Below are positions 9,736 through 63,245 of a DNA stretch of 64,000 nucleotides, in pieces. Both the position numbers and the translations under genes were made by a program. The notes under the pieces are model-generated. The model was not told the DNA's origin. It saw nothing but the letters and a program-made list of their open reading frames with translations, and did not search any database. Position 1 is the first letter of the stretch; the number at the start of each line of letters is the position of its first letter. Source of the stretch: Perca fluviatilis. Its lineage: Eukaryota > Chordata > Actinopteri > Perciformes > Percidae. Location of the stretch: NCBI RefSeq assembly GCF_010015445.1, contig NC_053133.1:7362309-7426308 (forward strand), given 5' to 3'.

Positions 9736-9880
9736 GGAAGCCGCCCGGGAGTGTCGACGAAAGAAGAAGGAATATGTCAAATGCCTCGAAAATCGCGTGG
9801 CTCTACTCGAAAATCAAAACAAGACTTTGATTGAGGAGCTTAGAGCCTTAAAAGACATCTACCGACACAAAGTCGAGTGA
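9736..9880 (+). CDS. crem: crem canonical bZIP exon (DBD I)
   Basis: Acceptor ttgcttccag; the first base completes Arg (AG|G). The exon encodes EAARECRRKKKEYVKCLENR, then VALLENQNKTLIEELRALKD and IYRHKVE, stop TGA 9878-9880. The basic region has the N-x-x-A-A-x-x-C-R contact set (Asn from the preceding exon). The zipper leucines are spaced exactly seven apart (four leucines). It is nearly identical to mammalian CREM-I/CREB. Spliced to the ICER start and common exon it gives a 113-aa protein. No poly(A) signal follows before the second bZIP exon, so the same terminal exon may run through to the signal at 11020, as in mammals. Confidence 0.95.
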
Positions 9881-10247
<367 letters not shown>

Positions 10248-10413
10248 GGATAGTGCCAGAAAATACAGGAAGAGAAAGAAGGACCATATGGACGAACTGG
10301 AGATTCGCAACATCTCACTGGAAAGAGAGAATGAGATGCTGAAGGCTGAGCTGCAGTGCTTGAGGCCAAGCTGCCTATATCTGGCACCAAGGCCTTCACA
10401 GTTACCACCTTAA
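10248..10413 (+). CDS. crem: crem divergent alternative bZIP exon (DBD II-like)
   Basis: Acceptor ccctttgaacag; the first base completes the same split Arg codon, so the exon joins LMKN in frame. It encodes DSARKYRKRKKDHMDELEIR, then NISLERENEMLKAELQCL and a proline-rich tail ending PSQLPP, stop TAA 10411-10413. With the preceding Asn it satisfies the basic-domain signature (N-x-x-S-A-R-K-Y-R-K-R). Four leucines are spaced exactly seven apart, and the first lies 18 residues after the Asn, as in the canonical exon. Only 15 of 39 aligned positions match the canonical exon, whereas mammalian DBD I and II are very similar. Contact residues change (A to S, C to Y). The acceptor pyrimidine tract is modest. 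With the ICER start it gives 120 aa. Confidence 0.78.
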
Positions 10414-11045
10414 CTGCACTGCATTTTACATTCCTTTATGATCGATTTCATCATTTGGCTGTATTAAAATATATAAATTGATAGTTTGTGGTGGTCTGTT
10501 TTTTTTCCTGTGGAGGTTTGTTCATGCTGTATGCTGACAGAAGTCAAATGTTCAAAGGAAATCGGCTCATCAGGGCTTAGCGACGTTTGTGTTTTATGTT
10601 ATTCCACTTCAGAAATCCTGATGCAAGCATATTATCTCTGCATTTATCACCCATCCTCTTTTGTATTCAATGTAGAGACCCACCGGGATGTGTAGTGCAA
10701 CTATATGAGGACTTATATGCTTCTAACCTGTGGCGTTAATATTTATGTAGGCAGATTTACCCTGTACTTTTCATAGTTTGCATTGTTTGTACAGATAAAA
10801 AAGGAAAACAATTATGACAACAAATACACATGTTTGTGGAACTGTATTAACTTACTGTTTTAACTACAGTTGTTTGCTTCGTCTCAGTATTCATGGCTGG
10901 AATTAGAACTTTTTAACAATCTTCTCTGTTGGTGCTTTATTTCTCCTCCGTAAGTTAACACCTTAGCTGGTGTCTTGTTATGAACACACCTTAATTACAT
11001 TTTTGTATGTATTTGCTTTAATAAATTCCTTGCTCAGTCTCTCTG
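10414..11045 (+). other. crem: crem 3' UTR
   Basis: AT-rich untranslated sequence. A possible weak signal (ATTAAA) is near 10460; the better candidate is listed at 11020. Confidence 0.6.
11020..11025 (+). terminator. crem: Probable crem poly(A) signal
   Basis: Canonical AATAAA followed within about 20-40 bases by a T/GT-rich stretch (CTCTGTG then a T run). Confidence 0.65.
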
Positions 11046-13259
11046 TGTTTTTTTTTCTTTTTCCACACAGTAAATATAAGAGCTACGTACAGGACACTGT
11101 AATATAGTTCCATTATGAGTGTTTAATTAAGCTTTTATCGCCATGTGAGTCTCAACCTTGGGTCTCTGCTCAGAACTTATGACTCATCTTCATTGCTAGG
11201 ACTGTCACTGACAAAGCAAGGCAATTTCTCTTTTATTGCATTTTGTAGATAACAGACATGCTGTGGAAGAGCCACACTCTTATTGCACAGTGCATGCTGG
11301 AAGAAAGGGGAAGTAGATTAAGTATTTAAACACATTTTCCATAAATCACATCCACGGGAATGTTGAAGCTAAGGGGAAGAAAAGATTGGCCCTGCTTTCA
11401 GTGACGACCTTTGCTGACTTAGTGGAAACAATCAACTTCTCATATACTCAAGAATGTGTTGCAGTACAAGGAAAAGTGTGTAGCTTCTCCAGGCACATGG
11501 CGAATAACCGATTAATCGTTATGATAATGGGTCATGGAATTTTGGTTTTCTTTTATTTTGGGCTGTTGGGTGTCTGTAAATTACAGAGTGTGGTCTAGAC
11601 CTACTTAACTACTGTAAAGTATCCTGCGATAACTTCGGTTATGATATGACACTATAAATAAATGATGGGGACACTATAAATAAAATTGAATTGAATTTTG
11701 CATGGAACACATCAATTAAAGATGTCTATGTTATTTATGTTTTTGTGCTACATCTTCACTGCTTTGTGTTTGCCTGCAGTGATTTCTGCTCTGTCGCTCA
11801 CCGTGTCCAGTTTATTAGGGAGACACCATGGAAACAAAACAACTGAGGAAAGAATCATATACTGATGAGACTTCCATTGCAGATGGGCCTACAGTGAAAC
11901 CTTATATGTCTCCAGTCTATAACAAAACACTCAAGTCAACTTCCACCCTGTGAGGACACTGATCATTACACAGATAGGTTTGCCTGTACTATGTAAAATG
12001 ATTCTAAATGCTGGGCATTCATATACACTCTTAAGTCTGTGATCTTATAGGCTGTGATGTGGGTGTATTCTCACATTAAATGCAATGCAGTTGCAGTACC
12101 AGCAGGCTGCACTACAGCACCATGTCTGATCATGTCAACCAACGTAATCGTGCAACAACAACAAAAAAGCCCATCAATTCTCATACATTCTTCAGTCTCA
12201 TCAGCATCATCAGAGATAGTCTGAGGCATCGCACTGTGTGGGCTACATATTGTCTTGCATGTCATGTAAAACATCTCAAAGGATTAGGCTATTCCTCAGG
12301 ATCTCATTTTGTTTACATTAATCTCCAGTAATCTCACTTAATCCTGCAGAGAGGTTTAATATGAGCAACTATTCAGTCTGTCACAGGCAAAAAAAACGAC
12401 CTCATGGATTTGTTAGTCATGAGTTAAGATCAAATAATTAACTGGCACTGACAAATATGGGTAAGAAGGAAGTTACAGATGTCCATGGTTGGGTTCATAA
12501 CATGTCCCAACCCAGGGATATACGTAGTAGCGTTCACCCACCTGTTAAAACATGGACAAATTGCTTACTATTATTATTGCATTCTAACTGTAGATATATT
12601 GGGGGATTGAAAAAGACGATTGATGGACTTCAGGAACTCACCTGAACCCATGACAGTGTATTTTTCTATTCTATTTTATAGGATATTTATATTTTTCTTA
12701 CTTTATTGTATCTCCAAGAGACCGTCATATGTCCATTTACATAATAGCTGTAGCGAGGTTACCACCTAAATGATCCGGAACTTTTTCCATCACAGCCACA
12801 GCGCTGTCCTGGAAATATTGTCATGTCTTCCTGCATATATGTAAAGAGAATACAGAAAAACAAACAGCAGGAAATGGAATACAGAGTGGGTAACTTAACG
12901 TAAAAAACAAAGATCACTCCAGCTTTATGTTGTTCTTTGCATAGGCCTATCGTTTTCAAAGTTAAACATGTAGGCCTAAAGGACAAACAATGCCAACAAG
13001 ATCCAGGAGTAGTAGCCTAGCCTACATCAAAAGTCGTGGTTAGTTTCGTAGGTTCTTTTTTTATTATAATCATTATTGATTTATTTCGTGCTTTCGTGGG
13101 TTAAAAACCACCAGGCTGTACGGAAACCAATTTAAAAGTGCGAAGCCACACTTATTGTTGAAAATCCGACTTTCCGACGAGCACCTGAAAGCCCCACTGC
13201 AGCGGATGTAGCAGCAGTCTACAGTACATCGGCAACCATGTAGCGCTGAGAGCAAAAAT
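11046..13259. other. crem-ccny intergenic region
   Basis: About 2.2 kb without a recognisable gene. It contains the reversed repeat at 11583-11697 and is otherwise unremarkable AT-rich sequence. Confidence 0.6.
11583..11697 (-). repeat. Dispersed repeat with (TTCAA)n end, copy 2
   Basis: Reverse orientation of the family at 6381 (GTGTGGTCTAGACCTA... ATAAATAAAATTGAATTGAA). An internal duplication repeats GACACTATAAATAAA at about 11648-11683. Confidence 0.75.
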
Positions 13260-13721
13260 ATATCTTCCCCCGCCTAGCTAAAGAATCATGTACTCATATT
13301 CATTCATGTCGTCATAAAGTTATAGTGTGTCAAAATTTGTTATTGAAGATAACTGGACGCTCAGACCGAAATTGCAAGTCGAGTGAGTCGAGTGTGAAAC
13401 CGAAGCCTGTTAGAGGCTATCTGCTCTCGCCTGGACGTTTGGAAGGGGACGTTGGGCTACTCTTCTAAACGTACTAACCTAGCTACCTTGGTGTATTATC
13501 ATCCTTTTAAATGACTGCACTTGTTTTGCTAGCTAAGTGTAGTGTAGGCTAGACTCGGGGGAAGGGCGTGTAACGGATACCGGGGCTTTTAGTTTGCACC
13601 AGGTCTGGCAATCCGCGTTACCGCCCCGTTTTTTCTCTTGTAGTAAAGCTAACAGCACGGCCAGGAGAAGGCTGAAGATACAGTTTTGGGGTTTGGACTA
13701 TAACCAAAACCTGCATACAAC
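13260..13721 (+). promoter_or_regulatory. ccny: ccny promoter and 5' UTR region
   Basis: The stretch before the cyclin Y ATG becomes locally richer in CpG (for example GCGTGTAACGGATACCGGGG and CCGCGTTACCGCCCCG) and lacks an obvious TATA box, as expected for a broadly expressed gene. A pyrimidine tract ending ttctcttgtag near 13643 could be a 5' UTR splice acceptor. The transcription start is not determinable here. Confidence 0.5.
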
Positions 13722-54812
<41,091 letters not shown>

Positions 54813-54917
54813 CACTAGCCGCCTGTAGCACGGAGATAGACCTGTCAGACATACTGTACTGTATTTCTGCCTGGCAAGCAGGCAAACCAGGTGGGCAGCA
54901 CTCCTGTGGATCAGTAC

Positions 54918-54924
54918 ACTCACA

Positions 54925-55019
<95 letters not shown>

Positions 55020-55024
55020 ACACA
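54918..55024. repeat. (CA)n microsatellite in ccny 3' UTR
   Basis: CA run of about 107 bp starting 105 nt after the stop codon. Confidence 0.97.
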
Positions 55025-56701
55025 ATGCGGCACTTTTACAAGTGTGATTGCACCCTCTCTGGTTGTTGTACATACAATAAGTCCCACTGGCTGCCTGCAT
55101 TGAACCAAACAGAGCTGAGCTGAACCAAACTGAAGTGTGTGTGAGTGAATGTTGTTGAAATAAAGTCCTGGACTGCAGAAGAAGAGGCCAAACAGAAATA
55201 CAGCTGGCAATATATGAGAGACTGTGCAAAGTTGGGAAAAAGAAATAGGAACAAGCTTAATGCGAAAAACAACAGACGGCAGCGACAACAGCGTTCCATA
55301 ATCCTCAGAGGCTCCACTCGCTCGTACGGTTGATTGAGGGAGGCCGTGTACATTCCTTTCATTTTAATCTTCTGGTTCAGTCACTTCCTTAGCTGAAGCA
55401 TGAGATGATTTTTTTTTTTTTGACAGCTTACAGGCACATTTAAAATGTAAAAATTCCTTGTTTTGTCGGCGTTTTATCCGTTCTTTTGCATTCCCATCCG
55501 GCAGAAACCTCTGCGAGCGAGTCCAAGCATACACAAAGCAGAGACACATGAGTACATTCCGCTGTTACCTTGAGTGTACAGTTGATACATTTTGACTGGA
55601 CCACATATCATCGTATTCATTTACATTGTAGCCATGTAGTTAAAGTTCTCAGTCAGAGAGCTAACACTGAAAAATCAAGTCAGTGTTTAGCTCAGGGGCG
55701 CTTTGAAAGGACCTGGGAGTTCAACTGTTACAGTTACAGTTTCTCTTACAGCACGGCCGGCCAGCCACCATTCAGATACAGCTATTCCCTTAAAGCAATA
55801 TCCATGCATTGCTTTGTTGTTGTAATTCAATACGATGAAGCATGCATACTTGGGAGATGACAGACTGGAAGACAGTGGTTCACTCCTCTCGGTCAGATGT
55901 GAGACATAACTGTAGAGCTCATGTTGTACTTAATTCACTGCCATTGTCCTGACCTATGGTGCCTGTAATAAGCTAGTTTAACACCTCTCCCCTTTCTACC
56001 GGAGGAATGGAACAAATAACTGAAGTATTTTTCTTATTCTTTAACATTTTGTGTGGTTTTTCCAGCTTACAAATAGACAGCACAAATGAAATATTGACAT
56101 TCAGGAGCCACGTTACGACACATGATTTTTCAGGGTTGTTTTGTGTTGTTCTGGAGAGGACCCAAATGAATGAAAAAGCATTACATGACGATTCAAACAC
56201 CACTTACAAAAAGATATGTTGTATACATTTTGCGAAATTGTCTCTGTACAGTGTAAATACCAATGCCGGTGTGCAAAATCTGTAGACTGAGGTCGTACTG
56301 TTAAAAAAAACAAAAAACGAATGATGTTAGAATATGTATATCGGATCAGTTTTTACTGTACACAAGGGGGATGGTTCAAATGTTGGATTCTTTGTTCCTA
56401 TGACAAATCAAGTAAAGACAAAGGTGATGTATTAAGATTTAAATGGGAGACACCACTTTTTTTCTGTTTTCTTGTTACAATGTTTTTACTCTGCAGAAAA
56501 TGCCAAGTTATGTGTTATACATACTGTATATCCTATATAGATAATAGAAGACAATTCAGGCTTCTTTAATGATTTGTTGTCATTTTTAAGATTACCAGAT
56601 TCATGTTCTTAAGCGATGCTGCTTGTTTCTAATAGGCTTCCATTAATGACGAATTGTAGTAAAAGGTTGTCAGGAAAAACTACAGTATAACTGAATACAT
56701 C

Positions 56702-56737
56702 AATAAATAGTATTGTTAAGAACATCATTTAAATAAA
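56702..56737 (+). terminator. ccny: Probable ccny poly(A) signals
   Basis: Two AATAAA hexamers at 56702-56707 and 56732-56737. Confidence 0.65.
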
Positions 56738-56933
56738 GTGTATAAACTCCAACTAATAGGTTAAAAAAAAGAATAATGTGGCACACATTACATTTACGTA
56801 CCATACGTTTATCTATCCCCTATTTTCCCTAAGCAAAATTTCCTTCTAAAGATGATGTTTTTGCTGCAGTACTGCGAGTGGCCACTTGGACAAATTGGCA
56901 ACAAAGCTGAATGATGGCGCTGTATATCAGCTC

Positions 56934-57421
56934 TTAAAGGTTCTATGATATGTTGCTTTTGGATACTTTCATATAGGCCTCAGTGGTCCCCTAATACTGT
57001 GTCGGAAGTCTCTTTCCCAACCTTCCCAGTAAGTGCAGAATTACAGCCACTAGAGCCAGTCCCACAATGAGCTTTCCTTATTATGTGCCATACAAGGTGG
57101 AGGGCAAGGTGGAGGGTGGGGGGTGTGGCCTTGATCAACTGCCACTTTGCTCGTTTGAAAGCCATGATGTCTCTCTCTCATGGGCGGGCCAAATTCTCTG
57201 GGCGGGCAAAGCAGAGAAAGGGGAGGTAACCTTGCTCCTTATGACCTCATAAGGAGAAGATTCCAGATCGGCCCATCTGAGCTTTCATTTTCTCAAAGGC
57301 AGAGCAGGATACCCAGGGCTCGGTTTACACCTATCACCATTTCTAGCCACTGGGGGACCATAGGCAGGCTGGGGGATCAAGTGGCTCATGGAGTGACATT
57401 TTCATGCCATGGGACCTTTAA
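56934..57421. mobile_element. TTAA-flanked MITE, 488 bp
   Basis: Ends TTAAAGGTTCTATGATATG (left) and CATGCCATGGGACCTTTAA (right) are inverted repeats, each carrying TTAA, the piggyBac target. It lies directly downstream of ccny. Superfamily is a suggestion only, because piggyBac ends usually begin CCC. Confidence 0.6.
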
Positions 57422-57484
57422 TACATCCATGGTTTTAGCTTTTTTTGAGGTAGATTCGCTTTTTTTTTTGTCGCGCTTTAATAA

Positions 57485-57487
<3 letters not shown>

Positions 57488-57558
<71 letters not shown>
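57488..57558. repeat. (AC)n microsatellite
   Basis: AC run of about 71 bp. Confidence 0.97.
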
Positions 57559-57559
<1 letters not shown>

Positions 57560-57754
57560 CTGCAAAATGTGTGCAAAGACTAAACAATTGGAAAATGAAG
57601 GAGATGAAAAATAAATGGGTTTGTGAAAGATAATACATATGCTTATTTTTGAAGGTTAGAAGAAAGTCTTAAAGCTTTATATTTCTGTTTATTTAACTAA
57701 CTATTATTTATTGATGTATACAGTTATATCTTTGACTTTTCTGATAACCTTTTA

Positions 57755-58642
57755 CTGGGGCTGGGCAATATATCAATATAAATCGATATTGTGATATGAG
57801 ACTAGATATCGTCTTTAATTTTCAATATCGTAATATGACACAAGTGTTGTCTTTTCCTGGTTTTAAAGGCTGCATTACAGTAAAGTGATGTTATTTTCAG
57901 AACTAACCAGACTGTTCTCGATGTTCTATTTTTTGCCTTTACCCACCTAATCATTATATCCACATTACTGATGATTATTTATCTAAAATCTCATTGTATA
58001 AATATTTTGTGAAAGCACCAATAGTCGACCCTAAAATATCGTTGTAATATCGATATCGAGGTACAGTACAGGCCAAAAGTATGGACACACCTTCTCATTC
58101 AATGTGTTTCCATGACTATTTACATTATAGATTCTCACTGAAGGCATCCAAACTATGAATGAACACATATGGAATTATGTACTTAAAAAAAAAAGTGAAA
58201 TAACTGAAAACATGTCTTATATTTTAGATTCCTCAAAGTAGCCACCCTTTGCTTTTTTTGATAACTCTGCAAACCCTTGGTGTTCTCTCAATGAGCTTCA
58301 TGAGGTAGTCACCTGAAATGGTTTTACCTTCACAGGTGTGCTTTGTCAGGGTTAATTAGTGGAATTTTTTCCCTTATTAATAAAAAAAAGCAAAGGGTGG
58401 CTACTTTGAAGAATCTAAAATATAAGACATGTTTTCAGTTATTTCACACTTTTTTGTTAAGTACATAATTCCACATGTGTTCATTCATAGTTTTGATGCC
58501 TTCAGTGATAATCTACAATGTAAATAGTCATGAAAATAAAAAGGAAACGCATTGAATGAGAAGGTGTGTCCAAACTTTTGGCCTGTACTGTATTTGGTCA
58601 AAAATATCGTGATATTTGATTTTTTCCATATCGCCCAGCTCT
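57755..58642 (+). mobile_element. hAT-like 'TATCGATAT' element, copy 2, interrupted
   Basis: Ends CTGGGGCTGGGCAATATATC (left) and ATATCGCCCAGCTCT (right), flanked by ACCTTTTA (57747-57754) and ACCTTTTC (58643-58650), an 8-bp duplication with one mismatch. The interior matches 33328-33659 in reverse. It is split by the element at 58064-58590. Confidence 0.8.
58064..58590. mobile_element. Tc1/mariner-type palindromic MITE, 527 bp
   Basis: CAGTACAGGCCAAAAGT at the left and its complement at the right, flanked by TA (58062-58063, 58591-58592). Each arm runs about 200 bp (GGACACACCTTCTCATTCAATG ... AGTAGCCACCCTTTGC and complement), so the whole is a hairpin. TA duplications and CAGT ends fit Tc1/mariner. 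No transposase. Confidence 0.87.
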
Positions 58643-58650
58643 ACCTTTTC

Positions 58651-61600
58651 AATTATCTTTCAGGCTACGCAGTTATTAATAATTGAGAAACTGTCAAGCT
58701 TTTTTTTCATGAACAAATCACCTGCTTATTTGCTCTTTTCTTGACATTTCTTAAACCAGAAATAGGAAAATACAGGGCTGTAGTAGAGGGTAAACCTTAA
58801 AAATCACTGAGTTTAATTCATTCTAGTGAATTAATGAATGAATTGTTCGCACAAAAAGTAAGTAATGCTTTTATTATGTAAACTTTATAAATAGTGGTTG
58901 TATTCCTTATGATCAACTGGACTCACATTTTTCTCCACCACATCATTGAATAGACAGTAAACTGTATGCTTAAATATATAATGACATAACCTGGAAATGT
59001 TTGAAAAAGGCACAGAAAAAGTTTTTCTTTTACATTTTTTTTTAATGCATTTTAATTCATAACGCAAAATTGTCAGATGAAGGTCCAAATTTAAATGTGA
59101 CATCACATAAGCATACCCTCCTTCAATGCCTCAAGCTTATTTTGTGCATTTCATTGGCAACTTCCACATCTGTGATGTAAGGTCTGTTGTTTGTCAAGCT
59201 ACTAGAGAACCAGTCAGTCGCACAGCTCAGTGAGCTCCGACCCGGAGCAGCGGGTGGGAGAAGGGACAGAAGTCGTGGAGAAATGAAGGGTGATCCTGTT
59301 GGGACGCGTTTCTTTGACCCAGCCCACTTGCACATGAAGTATATCAAAAGTTGTTGGCACTTGGAAAGAGAATTGTTGTTTTGCATAGTGCTTTGAATGA
59401 GTGAAAAATAAAAGTGCAAAAAGTATCTTTTAGGAAAGTAACGTTACTGAAGTTGCTGTTGTGAGGTCAAACTGTTAGAGGTATTCAAAGATTGTATATC
59501 CTATTTATTGTATGTGTGTGTGCATACAGCCCAGTCTGGTGTTTTCTAGACCCAGAAGTGGATGCCATGTGGTCAAGTCCTGAGGTGGAAAAATGTACTC
59601 CCGACAGCAAAGACCATGGGCCTGTGGCGTCCTGTCGGCTTGTTAGGTGTGTGTGTGTCATAGCCTTGTGCACTGAACTCTACCTCTGCATAGAGTTTTC
59701 CTTTTCTCATGATTTTTCTTCCTCTCTTCAATGACATTTTTTGGGGGATTTCACACATTCAGCTTTGATCGTGACGATTCCCCGTGCTAACATCAGTCAA
59801 CTGCTGTAGCTGTGACCCTTTCTGTTTGTTTTTTCATTCACTGATATTTTCAACATGTGCTGTATTTTGTTGTTGTCATTGTATTGTTTTCTTCTCAGTG
59901 AGTCATTCTGTTCCTGTTCTCAGTGTGCCAAACTCAGATCTCTCTCTCTCTCTTTTTCTCTGTATGTTTTCAAATATGATTTAAAGAACTACTCTCCAAT
60001 TCTTCTCTTCTAAAGCAATGTTTAGAAAAACCTGTGCAAGAATTAAACTTTAAACCCTTGCAATAAACCCAGTGTATGTTTCTTGTTTAATCTAAAGGAT
60101 CAATTCACCAAATACACATGTCGTACACACATGTCACATGTCTGAGACCTCAAACCATCATTCACAGTGATATCCCAAGTGCTTTCCACGCCGCTATAAC
60201 AATATTCCGATATGTACTGTATTGTACAATACAAGGATGTGACTCGGCAGGGTTTCTTCTGCCAGAAAGAACCATTTAAATGGCTTAGAGTAAGTGGTAA
60301 TACAGAGATTACACTCTGCCATATTGTCACCGAGGGACACATTTAATCCTCTGCGATAGCTTCAATTTGCATTTCAATCGCTGCTCTGGTAATTGCTGTA
60401 CTAGTCAATTCAATGCAATGAAGAGGTGCTGTGAGCTTTTAGTGAGAGCACTTGCTAAACATCTCTTATTAACCACATCAAACATGTACTAAATTTGAAA
60501 TACTGTACACAAACACACAAACGCACCTTTGAAACAACATCTCTTGTGTTAATGAGGACATACAGCTTACAATCACTCTGATTCCGTTTGGCTGTCCTTT
60601 CAGAGAATTAAAGGAAGTCCAGCTTTATACTTTATGCAATGTGGTACAGATAGCATTGGTAAAGAGCCATTGGTAGGCAGACTGCTATTACCTCAGTATA
60701 CAAAATAATTAGTTTTCGTTTTGTTGTTTAGCCAAATTAATTTCTTTAGAGATGCTAAATATGCAGCATGCCAGGATTTTTAAACATATTTTTGTGGCAA
60801 GGCACATTGTTTTTTAAGCAAACTGTTGCCAATTCACACATCCAGTGGACATGGAGCAACATTTGCATTCATTTGGAGTTGTTTCTGGCCACTTGGCAAA
60901 TGTAAGTCAATATTCACTCCCCCTTTAACTTAGTTTTGGCTTTGAAAACATGCTCCACAAATTTCACCAGATAACTGCTAACTTGTGTGCGTTGGTGCTG
61001 GGCAGGTATAGTTGTGTACAACAACAAAACAGCTTCCTGCAACTGCTGGAAACAAGGTTAATTAGAGCGGCGAGACTCAACTAACAGTAAAGTTGTGGGC
61101 CAAAAAAAACAAATTAGCTTAAAGACGCTAACAGTGCTCCGTGAGCTGTGAAAGTGCAGCTTTGAGCGTAGGTTCATCATTGCGAACGGCTCCTGTCATT
61201 ATGTTCATATAAAAATATAGTGTTTAGTGCAGCTTTAATGTTGCTTGCTTGATCCCTTAAGACTATAGCCTTACAGAGTTTCACAGGTGCCAAATGAAAA
61301 CAAATCCATCACAAACAATCTTATTTTCTAATACTTTGTCGGGGCGTTTGTGTCACACCTGTGCATTGATAAGGGATAGGCTTTTTAGGCACAACAGAAA
61401 TGTAGCTGAATAGTATGCTAATCCCCTCCACTGCTAATAGGGAAATGGGGAACAGCTGCGGTATCAGGTGGATGATCAGGTAATGAGGTGGGAAATCTCC
61501 AAAGTACCAGCTGCTGTACAGTTGGGGAATGACAGGGTCTGAAATAAAAGGATAGTTGGTATTCATGGAAGTGGCACTAATTGCTAAAGTTCTAATATTG

Positions 61601-62940
61601 CCAATATGGCCTCAAACACAGCCATGAAGGGCATTCACACTCTACTACAGACAGTAATCCATGCGCTGAAAGGCAGATATTCCTCTCTGAAAATAAACTA
61701 AGCCTCGGATGATTTATGGAAACTATTACACTATTGCATTTCTTTTGTCTTTGACGCACCTTACATCTGTGATAAAAATGAGTTGAAGCAGATGAGACAG
61801 AACATAAGGACAAAGAGTCCTTGCCTCCTTGCTTTGTGTGACAATGAGTACAGATCAGTCACTGGGGTTATTATCTACTCCATCATTGTAGCAATCCACA
61901 GGAGGCACACACGTGTATGTAATATTACATGACAATCAGGAAACAAACATTTTAATAGGCGTCTGATTTGTAAACACTGAAGTCAGCAACTATTTAAAAA
62001 AAAAAACATCTCATAAACCTAATATCTTCACAAAAATGACATCAACTATGCTCAAGGAGAGCCAATAACGTAAAGAAACAATCCATTGAGCACATCAGGC
62101 AAACTATTGTATTCTTTAATTGTATAAAAGCAGGTGATATGTTTGTAGAAATCTTTAGAGGGGAAACATAAGGTGTTTTTGTGTGTTGTTGCAGGTCATT
62201 TGCACAATGAGTGAAATTGAAAAACAGGAGTGCCTCCTTATGAGAGCAGCAACAGGTCTCCCCCAAGTATATGATGGAAAGGAGTAAAACTGATCAATAG
62301 ATGACACTGTTTTAAAGTTGGTGTGCGTATATGAGAGCATGTGTGAGCTAATTGCCAACTTAAGATGTTGCTATTACTGTAGTTAAGTATCTTAAAATAG
62401 TTATTTACTTACTTGTTACTGAGTATTCTTGGAATGGTTGCACCTGTTTAGCTCACCCTGTGCTTACTTGAGCAGATGGTATGTTCCAGTTTAAAGGAGG
62501 CTGAGGAGGGAACCACTCAGTCACTGCTGGTCACTCCTCTGTAGTGGAGGGGAGGCTGGTGTTTTGCTGTGGGTTTTATGTTCGGGTTTTACTTTATTTT
62601 TGCTGGACATAGTTTATTTTTTTTAAATATATTTGTATATTACTGTTTTAGCTATAGCCCAGTTAATAAATCGCTGCCCCCACTTGCTCATCACTCCATT
62701 CAAACGTTACCAATGCCACATACCATCTACCACCCTTATGCAATGTCAGCACTACAGTGCTCGTGCAAATGAATTGCAGGTGTAATTCATTTTCTGTTCT
62801 ATGTTATCAAGACAAAAATTCTATTTCACACAGTATTCATTTTCAACAGAATCCATTATATATTTCCAATCTTAGCTTTGCCGTTCATTCAAAATACGCT
62901 ATGTGGGATTCGTACTGAGAGCCAGGGGCGGCTGTGGCTA
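58651..62940. other. Downstream intergenic region
   Basis: About 4.3 kb with no supported gene. A block near 61020-61235 ending TTTAGTGCAGCTTTAA looks like another dispersed repeat. In mammals gjd4 and fzd8 follow ccny; neither is visible here. Confidence 0.5.
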
Positions 62941-63245
62941 AGTGGGGCGGCTGTGGCTAAGTGGTAGAGAGGTCGCCTGCCAATCTGAAGGTTGGTGGTT
63001 CGGTCCCTGGCCCTGCGGTTCCATGCCGAAGTGTCTTTGGGCAAGACACTGAACCCTGAGTTGCCCCTGATGCTGTGACATCGGAGTGTAAATGTGTATG
63101 AATGTTTATCTGATGAGCAGGTGTACGGCAGCCTCGGCCCCCAGTGTATGAATGTGTGTGAATGGTGAATGGTTCCTGTACTATGTTAAAGCGCGTTGAG
63201 TAGTCGTTAAGACTAGAAAAGCGCTATATAAAAACAGTCAATTTA
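62925..63245 (+). mobile_element. tRNA-derived SINE
   Basis: The head carries pol III-like boxes: TGGCTAAGTGGTAGAG (box A) and GGTTGGTGGTTCGGTCC (box B), about 30 bp apart. The body then has GTGTCTTTGGGCAAGACACT and the tail GAAAAGCGCTATATAAA. The first 19 bp (GGGGCGGCTGTGGCTAAGT) are tandemly duplicated at 62925-62943 and 62944-62962. It does not fold as a complete tRNA, so it is not called a tRNA gene. Confidence 0.82.

Larger units (their letters stand above)
54813..56760 (+). other. ccny: ccny 3' UTR
   Basis: About 1.9 kb from the stop codon to the two poly(A) signals, with a long (CA)n tract near its start and an AT-rich second half. Length is typical for the gene; the end is inferred from the signals. 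Confidence 0.65.

Noticed and set aside
59187..59396. Locally G+C-rich open frame
   Set aside because: Short, unmatched, and without gene context.
62944..63030. tRNA gene
   Set aside because: Box A/B-like motifs belong to a SINE head; no complete cloverleaf.
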